A stretch of 12,118 bases of DNA from Candidatus Margulisiibacteriota bacterium (lineage in GTDB: Bacteria > Margulisbacteria > Termititenacia > Termititenacales > Termititenacaceae), in NCBI GenBank assembly GCA_031267055.1, contig JAIRZV010000031.1, positions 1 through 12,118 on the forward strand, written 5' to 3'. A program made the translations under genes and the position numbers. Shown here piece by piece: positions 6,630 through 10,604 of the stretch. Each line of letters opens with the position of its first letter. The stretch's first letter is position 1. The notes beneath the pieces were generated by a model. The model searched no databases. It was not told the DNA's origin and was given only the letters and a program-made list of their open reading frames with translations.

Positions 6630-7682
6630 TCATTCACATTTTCTGATATAGATCAGCTTATAGGACTGCGGCTCGATATTGAGTTTTGCCGCTGTAGTGG
6701 TATTGTTGCCGGTATTGCCGGAAACATTATGCTTGTGGCCGCCCGTCTCGGACATAGCGTATAACACAGCTGATGAGCTTGGACTTTCTCTAAAAGTTTC
6801 ATAGTAGTCTGTGCTTATGTTGTATGCCCAACCAACTGGAATAGCGTTTTTATTAGTACCATTACTAACATTATACTGAAAACCATGAGCCGCTTCATTA
6901 AGATCACTGGTCGTGCTTCTCAAGCCGTGCCGATGCGCGCCTTTTGTATCCGTGTCTATGCTAACTGAATGCGTATGCGTCGGCAGATTGCTGGCGCCGA
7001 TAGTCACTTCATTGCCGGTATTGCCAGCCGATCCACGTCTAGTTGCGCTATCCGTTCCCTTAATAAAGCTGTCTACCAGATTAGGACAACCTTTTCCGAC
7101 ATTGGTCGAGATGCAGGAATACCAGCCGGGCAGTGTAGAATTGTCTGCCCAGTTTGCGCCGTCGTACATCAGTATCGTGCCAATAGGCAATTTTTCTTGC
7201 AGGTTGCTTATATCGCTGGCGCTAAGCTTGCTGCTCAGAGCAGTCGCCACTGCTTTTTCTGTGGGTATCTTGTCATCGCTGGCGCTAGCCGCAGCAGCTA
7301 CAGATGTTGTTTTGGTCAGCGTACCGAGAGTTCCGGCTGTTGTTGTTTTGGTTAAAATATCATTAGCTGTGCCGGCACCGATCTTATCCTGCTTGCCATT
7401 CAAACTGGTGTTTACCGCGCTCAAACCAGTGCTTATTGTAGTACTCAACGCATCGAGATTTTTCCCGACCAGTTTTGAGGTCGGATAATAGCTGTCGCTG
7501 GAACTGCTACTCAAAGTCCCAGCGGCGTCTGTTGAATCCACTTGTTTGTTGGCGACTTTTTCTTTGGTATGCAGAGCATTGCGCATACCTTCAGCCGAAA
7601 GGCGTTTACCAGTGTCGATATTGTAGCTTGCTCCTTTAAAATCCGTGTCCGTTGTGTCCGTATAATTGCCTGCGTTTGCCAT
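6630..7682 (-). CDS. Orphan phage-tail-fibre-like protein with tail-collar C-terminus
   Basis: A 350-residue fibre-like protein. Residues 1-60 are a polar head (MANAGNYTDTTDTDFKGASY). Residues 60-165 are a Ser/Thr/Ala-rich shaft with two fibre-type repeats, DSYYPTSKLVGKNLDAL (63-79) and DDKIPTEKAVATALSSKL (136-153). Residues 166-212 are a tail-collar-like domain: PIGTILMYDGANW, then LPGWYSC and NLVDSFIKGT. Three HxH motifs follow (HTH 236-238, HRH 250-252, HKH 316-318), of the kind that bind metal along the axis of T4-type needle fibres. It ends EPQSYKLIYIRKCE. It probably forms a trimer that binds a surface. The ATG at 7682 was chosen because GGGGG lies seven bases upstream; ATG 7688 is too close. 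No structural phage genes are nearby. The last 27 codons recur at 8903-8985. Confidence 0.8.
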   Translation of the reverse strand: MANAGNYTDTTDTDFKGASYNIDTGKRLSAEGMRNALHTKEKVANKQVDSTDAAGTLSSSSSDSYYPTSKLVGKNLDALSTTISTGLSAVNTSLNGKQDKIGAGTANDILTKTTTAGTLGTLTKTTSVAAAASASDDKIPTEKAVATALSSKLSASDISNLQEKLPIGTILMYDGANWADNSTLPGWYSCISTNVGKGCPNLVDSFIKGTDSATRRGSAGNTGNEVTIGASNLPTHTHSVSIDTDTKGAHRHGLRSTTSDLNEAAHGFQYNVSNGTNKNAIPVGWAYNISTDYYETFRESPSSSAVLYAMSETGGHKHNVSGNTGNNTTTAAKLNIEPQSYKLIYIRKCE

Positions 7683-7711
7683 AAACATACCCCCTAGTTT
7701 AATTTTCGCTA

Positions 7712-7727
7712 CTTGCTTGCAAGCAAG
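7712..7727. promoter_or_regulatory. 16-bp perfect palindrome between fibre and XRE genes
   Basis: CTTGCTTGCAAGCAAG is its own reverse complement. It lies in the 78-base gap between the divergent starts at 7682 and 7761, about 30 bases from each. This is the expected position and form of an operator for the adjacent XRE regulator, which could then control both genes. TTGCAA in its centre could serve as part of a -35 element. No second copy of the palindrome was seen in the window. Regulatory role is inferred. Confidence 0.5.
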
Positions 7728-7760
7728 CATACACTTAAATGTTACTCTACTATATTGAAT

Positions 7761-8027
7761 ATGTCAAGCGACCGCAGACACAAAAATAAAAATATAAAAA
7801 AAGAGTATGAACTGGAATATGTGGCTGAAGATGTCGGCAACCATATAACTAATTTAAGAACCGCGGCCAAGATGACCAGATACCAATTGGCTCTCTGCAC
7901 CGGATTAAAAGAATCTGTAATCATGCGCATAGAAAAAGGCATTTGCGAACCAAAACTTAACACTTTGTTTAGAATCATTAATGGGCTGGACATGAAACCA
8001 GCGGATTTTTGGAAAGTTTTTAATTAA
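7761..8027 (+). CDS. Small XRE-family helix-turn-helix regulator
   Basis: An 88-residue protein. Residues 1-20 are a highly charged lead (MSSDRRHKNKNIKKEYELEY). The rest is a Cro/C1-type HTH: GNHITNLRTAAKMTRYQLAL (26-45), recognition helix region KESVIMRIEKG (50-60), then LNTLFRIINGLDMKPADFWKVF. I chose ATG 7761 because the lead then fits the homologous family length. The upstream in-frame start at 7713 is a TTG inside the operator palindrome. No Shine-Dalgarno sequence is present; TACTAT at 7748-7753 ends seven bases before the ATG, again a leaderless layout. It is divergent from the fibre gene and probably controls it and itself. A decayed homologue, identical at 29 of 48 residues, ends at 9138. 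Confidence 0.8.
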   Translation: MSSDRRHKNKNIKKEYELEYVAEDVGNHITNLRTAAKMTRYQLALCTGLKESVIMRIEKGICEPKLNTLFRIINGLDMKPADFWKVFN

Positions 8028-8040
8028 ACAGCACTATTAA

Positions 8041-8136
8041 TCAATTTTGTGCGCCGACGCCGTGATCGATCTCCAATTCGGTGAAATGTGAAAGAACTCT
8101 CGATAAAACTTTGTCGCTGCGTTCGACTAGATTCAT
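8041..8136 (-). pseudogene. 5'-end copy of the aminotransferase gene
   Basis: Bases 8051-8137 match 5793-5879 with only four differences, so the 5' end of the aminotransferase gene is present twice in the same orientation. The copy starts at ATG 8136, encodes MNLVERSDKVLSRVLSHFTE and nine further aminotransferase-like residues (IDHGVGA where the intact gene has IDHGAGA), then leaves homology at 8051 and stops at 8041-8043. The homology also continues upstream into the promoter (8143-8164). The two copies are a direct repeat flanking the vapBC-fibre-XRE segment. It has no catalytic part and is a recombination scar or the edge of an older insertion. Confidence 0.85.
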
Positions 8137-8142
8137 GAAATG

Positions 8143-8164
8143 ATTTTAGCATAACTGTTTGACA
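8143..8164 (-). promoter_or_regulatory. Copied aminotransferase promoter
   Basis: Minus-strand TGCTAAAAT (8143-8151) lies exactly six bases before the ATG of the gene fragment, as in the intact copy. The six bases themselves differ (CATTTC here, AGCCGC there). TGTCA is retained at 8160-8164. It may still fire leftward toward the convergent XRE gene. Confidence 0.5.
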
Positions 8165-8166
8165 TA

Positions 8167-8186
8167 TGTTAAAATTAAGCAAAGGA
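8167..8186 (+). promoter_or_regulatory. Promoter and ribosome-binding site of the MNT/HEPN pair
   Basis: TGTTAAAAT (8167-8175) is an extended -10 element and AAAGGA (8181-8186) is a good ribosome-binding site six bases before the ATG at 8193. It is back to back with the copied promoter at 8143-8164. Confidence 0.55.
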
Positions 8187-8192
8187 TAAAAA

Positions 8193-8510
8193 ATGTTAAA
8201 CAGCAACATTTTAAGTATAAAAGATAAAATCCTGGCCAGTGTGAATTGCCGGAAAATTATTCTTTTTGGCTCTTATGCCTACGGTGAGCCGCACGCAGAC
8301 AGTGACTATGATTTTTATGTGGTACTGGATGATAACGCTGAAAATCCACTGCGCGTTATGCAGAAAATCTGTTGTAATCTGGGTAATACCAATCTGGTGC
8401 CGGTAGATGTTCTGGCGGATTACCAGTCTCGTTTTGAAAAAAGAAGCAAATTGCCTACTATGGAACGCAAAATAGCCAGAGAAGGAATTGTGTTGTATGA
8501 CAGAAATTGA
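8193..8510 (+). CDS. MNT-type nucleotidyltransferase (antitoxin partner of HEPN)
   Basis: A 105-residue minimal nucleotidyltransferase of the MNT/MntA type. The catalytic signature is FGSYAYGEPHADSDYDFYVV (25-44), with G26-S27 holding the triphosphate and D38/D40 binding metal; the third acidic residue is probably D72 in VPVDVLA. Members paired with HEPN proteins act as antitoxins, in studied cases by adding AMP to the HEPN toxin. The gene overlaps the following HEPN gene by 14 bases, the usual arrangement. The ATG at 8193 has a good ribosome-binding site. All catalytic residues are present, so an active enzyme is expected. Confidence 0.87.
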   Translation: MLNSNILSIKDKILASVNCRKIILFGSYAYGEPHADSDYDFYVVLDDNAENPLRVMQKICCNLGNTNLVPVDVLADYQSRFEKRSKLPTMERKIAREGIVLYDRN

Positions 8511-8895
8511 GCTGGCCAAGCAGTGGCTTCGCTATGCCTACAACGATTTGTTGGTAGCCAAAAATTGTCTGGAAAATATGCATCCTCAGCAAACGGAAAT
8601 TGCCTGCTACCATTGCCAGCAATCCGCAGAAAAAGCCCTGAAGGGTTTTTTAGTATATTGCCAGACAGAGCCACCAAAGATACATGACTTAAGAGTTTTG
8701 TGCCAGTTATGCAGCAAAAAAGATGAAAGATTTTCAACCATATACAACATGTGTTCTGAGCTAACACCTCTAGGCGTTCCGGTTAAATATCCAAATGAAT
8801 TATCGGCTGATGAAACCATTGCCTCGACATCAGTCGACAGTGCGCAAAAAATCTACGACTTTTGCTTTGCTAAAATTCCTGAGCAAGCCAATTAA
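8497..8895 (+). CDS. HEPN-domain protein, probable toxin partner of the MNT enzyme
   Basis: A 132-residue all-helical HEPN protein. The family signature is seen in order: WLRYAYNDLLVAKNCLE (10-26), then CYHCQQSAEKALKGFLVY (37-54) and the KIHDLRVLCQLC segment (61-72). Many HEPN toxins are RNases with an Rx4-6H motif. I do not see a clear one here, so it may be a non-catalytic or divergent member, as is common in this HEPN family. I chose ATG 8497 over the in-frame TTG at 8488 because it gives the usual short start before the first helix. It overlaps the MNT gene by 14 bases and is co-transcribed with it. Confidence 0.83.
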   Translation: MTEIELAKQWLRYAYNDLLVAKNCLENMHPQQTEIACYHCQQSAEKALKGFLVYCQTEPPKIHDLRVLCQLCSKKDERFSTIYNMCSELTPLGVPVKYPNELSADETIASTSVDSAQKIYDFCFAKIPEQAN

Positions 8896-8902
8896 TTAAT
8901 CC

Positions 8903-8985
8903 TCACTCGCACTTTCTGATATAGATCAGCTTATAGGACTGCGGCTCGATATTGAGTTTTACCGCCGTGGTGGTATTGTTACCGG
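8903..8985 (-). pseudogene. 3' end of a second fibre gene (27 codons)
   Basis: Read leftward, this encodes NTGNNTTTAVKLNIEPQSYK then LIYIRKCE and a stop, matching residues 324-350 of the fibre at 6630-7682 except for one Ala-to-Val change. At the DNA level there are eight differences in 81 bases. All are transitions and seven are synonymous, so this is an older, separately evolved paralogue and not a fresh copy. Homology stops at about 8985, where the XRE fragment begins. The remnant lacks the head, shaft, collar and all HxH motifs. Confidence 0.85.
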
Positions 8986-9138
8986 TGTTTGTGCCAGCTG
9001 GCGCGCTGTTCCGGCATTGGCGAATCTGTCTTGATGCATACCGAAAAAGGCTCGCGTGAGCCGCGGCTGAACACTCTGCTCAAAATCATCGACGGGCTGG
9101 ATATGTTGCCGTCAGAATTCTGGGCGGCGTTTAATTAA
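8986..9138 (+). pseudogene. 3' end of a second XRE gene (48 codons)
   Basis: From 8992 the plus strand encodes CQLARCSGIGESVLMHTEKG, then residues ending LDMLPSEFWAAFN and TAA at 9136-9138. This aligns without gaps to residues 41-88 of the XRE regulator at 7761-8027, with 29 of 48 residues identical. No start codon or first HTH helix is present. It is fused back to back with the fibre fragment at 8903-8985, so the deleted part was everything between the two 3' ends, including the shared control region. A product is unlikely. Confidence 0.85.
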
Positions 9139-9154
9139 TTTACTTCTCACATAT

Positions 9155-9487
9155 TTAAGAAATCAATGGTTGCAGTTTGCCAAGCGTTTCGGCAATTATG
9201 TCTGCCTCAGCTTTGGCTATAAATTTTGCCCGGCGCACCTGCCAATCCAGATTTCTAAGCTGGTCAGCCAGCACCACGCCGTTGATTTTCCTAGTTTTTA
9301 TCGGCACTTCAAAAGGATAACCCTTGGCCTTGCTGGTGATGGGACAAAACAAAGCCAGACCAATTTTCAGGTTATACGCTTTAGGTGAAATGACTAAAGC
9401 CGGACGGACGCCTCTTTGCTCATGTCCGGACTGAGGGCTGAAATCCAGCCATACGATGTCCCCACGGTCAGGCGCATAATTCACCAT
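9155..9487 (-). CDS. mazF: MazF-type endoribonuclease toxin
   Basis: A 110-residue MazF/PemK-family toxin that aligns end to end with E. coli MazF: RGDIVWLDFSP (8-18), GHEQRGVRPALVISPKAYN (21-39), then LFCPITSKAKGYPFEVPI (46-63) and GVVLADQLRNLDW. R28 and T51 correspond to the catalytic Arg29 and Thr52 of the E. coli enzyme, so RNase activity is expected. It cuts mRNA at short sequence motifs that cannot be predicted here. The ATG overlaps the antitoxin stop by seven bases. The gene is intact and ends 17 bases from the XRE fragment at 9138. Confidence 0.92.
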   Translation of the reverse strand: MVNYAPDRGDIVWLDFSPQSGHEQRGVRPALVISPKAYNLKIGLALFCPITSKAKGYPFEVPIKTRKINGVVLADQLRNLDWQVRRAKFIAKAEADIIAETLGKLQPLIS

Positions 9488-9717
9488 ATTTCTTTGCCGA
9501 CCGGAACACCGGCATCCAGCTCTGCGGGGATATTATTCTCGTCTGCCAAAGCTAACATCTCCGCCAGATCGTATTTCGGTTTGAGCTTGATGGTGAGAAC
9601 TCTGTCGTTTTTTTCCACTTCCACATAAGAGCCGTTGCGTAAATCCAGCTCTTTGGCCAGCGGGCTGGGAAGCCGCAAACCAAGACTATTGCCCCATTTT
9701 TGAATAACCGCTTCCAT
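9481..9717 (-). CDS. mazE: MazE-type AbrB-fold antitoxin
   Basis: A 78-residue MazE-family antitoxin: IQKWGNSLGLRLPSPLAKEL (5-24) is the AbrB/SpoVT DNA-binding fold, followed by GSYVEVEKNDRVLTIKLKP. The C-terminal tail from residue 50, DLAEMLALADENNIPAELDAG interrupted near its middle, is the acidic toxin-binding part. I chose the ATG at 9717, not the more distant 9771, because GGGAGG lies eight bases upstream and 9771 falls inside the promoter. It binds MazF and should repress the operon through the palindrome at 9751-9769. Confidence 0.9.
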   Translation of the reverse strand: MEAVIQKWGNSLGLRLPSPLAKELDLRNGSYVEVEKNDRVLTIKLKPKYDLAEMLALADENNIPAELDAGVPVGKEIW

Positions 9718-9749
9718 CTGTCTGCCTCCCAAAATAACTGAACGAACTA

Positions 9750-9778
9750 AGTATAAACAATGTTTATACATTTGTCAA
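9750..9778 (-). promoter_or_regulatory. mazEF promoter with embedded operator palindrome
   Basis: On the minus strand TTGACA (9773-9778) and TATACT (9750-9755) are separated by exactly 17 bases. A perfect 9+1+9 inverted repeat, GTATAAACA-A-TGTTTATAC at 9751-9769, covers the spacer and most of the -10 box. This is the expected operator for autorepression by MazE or the MazEF complex: bound protein would block RNA polymerase. Confidence 0.8.
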
Positions 9779-9819
9779 GGCCAGTAGCTGCTCACCTGTC
9801 GCTATCAAACCGTTTTGTA

Positions 9820-9867
9820 CGCCAGCGCAAAACAACTATTTATGTCGCTGGCTTCGCCAGCGCAAAA
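9820..9867 (-). repeat. Hairpin and direct repeat at the end of the BioC-type gene
   Basis: CGCCAGCGCAAAA occurs at 9820-9832 and again at 9855-9867. Between them CGCTGGC (9846-9852) can pair with GCCAGCG at 9856-9862 (three-base loop) or at 9821-9827. The tight hairpin covers the last codons and stop region of the BioC-type gene. It could help end transcription, but no U-run follows, so I do not call a terminator. Confidence 0.35.
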
Positions 9868-10604
9868 ACCACCTCATAGGTTAGCGGATATTTTCCGTCA
9901 ATTTGTTGGTAATTTTCTTGCAAGGCCTGCCATTGCGTTTTGTTCAGCGGCTGCGGAGTGGGGTTTTTTGCGCCGACGGCCTGCATGCTGCGCAGCAAAG
10001 AACGCAGGTCTGGAAAATACTGTGTTTCTGTTTCTACCGCAAAATCTTCTATAAAAAACCCCTGCTCGACTAGCGCGGCGCGGATCTGCTCCACTGTTAA
10101 AAATTTATGCAGATGGTCTGTCTGGCCAAAAACTTTTTTATAGGCCGCGCGCAATTCCCGCAAAGCGCCGGAAGCTAGAGTCGTAAATAAAAAACAACCC
10201 TCGGCGCGCAGAACGCGCCGCGCTTCCGTAAACGCGCGCGAGGGCGACTCCAGCCATTGCAGTGCCAGATTAGAAACGATTAGAGAAAACGAATCGTTGG
10301 GATACGGCAGACACTCCATATCGCCGGTCTGCCAGACAATTTGCGGATAGGCGCGCAACCGTTCTCCCGCTCGCTCTATCATGCCGCGCGCGCTGTCCAG
10401 GCCGGCTAATTTTATTTCAGGAAATCTTTCCGCCAGCAAAGCCAGCATTTCGCCGGTGCCGCAACCCAGGTCCAGCGCGTTAGCCGGAGAAATCTTGAGC
10501 CGCGCCAATAAGCGACGGGCAACCTGTTTTTGCCAGACGGCGCGGCGGTCATATTCACGCGCCGCCCGTGAAAAAGCGGAGCTTATTCTTTGCTTGTCCG
10601 GCAT
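9840..10604 (-). CDS. bioC: Malonyl-ACP O-methyltransferase, BioC-type
   Basis: A 254-residue class I SAM methyltransferase. SAM-binding loop ALDLGCGTGEMLALL (43-57), acidic end of strand 2 LAGLDSARGM, then GDMECLPYPNDSF and SLIVSNLALQWL (about 94-118), which is typical of BioC, as is the C-terminal KYPLTYEVVFALAKP. BioC methylates the free carboxyl of malonyl-ACP to start the pimelate moiety of biotin using the fatty-acid machinery. The early SSAFSRAAREYDRRAVWQKQ also fits BioC. No other biotin gene is visible, so general methyltransferase activity is not excluded. Its ATG overlaps the upstream stop codon by one base (TAATG), so the two genes are translationally coupled. A hairpin covers its 3' end. 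Confidence 0.82.
   Translation of the reverse strand: MPDKQRISSAFSRAAREYDRRAVWQKQVARRLLARLKISPANALDLGCGTGEMLALLAERFPEIKLAGLDSARGMIERAGERLRAYPQIVWQTGDMECLPYPNDSFSLIVSNLALQWLESPSRAFTEARRVLRAEGCFLFTTLASGALRELRAAYKKVFGQTDHLHKFLTVEQIRAALVEQGFFIEDFAVETETQYFPDLRSLLRSMQAVGAKNPTPQPLNKTQWQALQENYQQIDGKYPLTYEVVFALAKPAT

Noticed and set aside
6913..7488. A 191-residue open frame on the plus strand opposite the fibre gene
   Set aside because: The minus-strand frame has fibre repeats, HxH motifs and a ribosome-binding site. The plus frame is an artefact of its repetitive composition.
5793..8137. The 87-base direct repeat as an integrase attachment site
   Set aside because: No integrase or recombinase gene lies in the window, and the repeat is a gene 5' end with its promoter. 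Ordinary homologous recombination explains it as well.
6630..8985. Diversity-generating retroelement acting on the fibre gene
   Set aside because: No reverse transcriptase or template/variable repeat pair is present. The differences between the two fibre ends are mixed transitions at synonymous sites, not changes limited to adenines.
9846..9862. Rho-independent terminator for the BioC-type gene
   Set aside because: The seven-base-pair stem is strong but lies inside the coding end and is not followed by a U-run.
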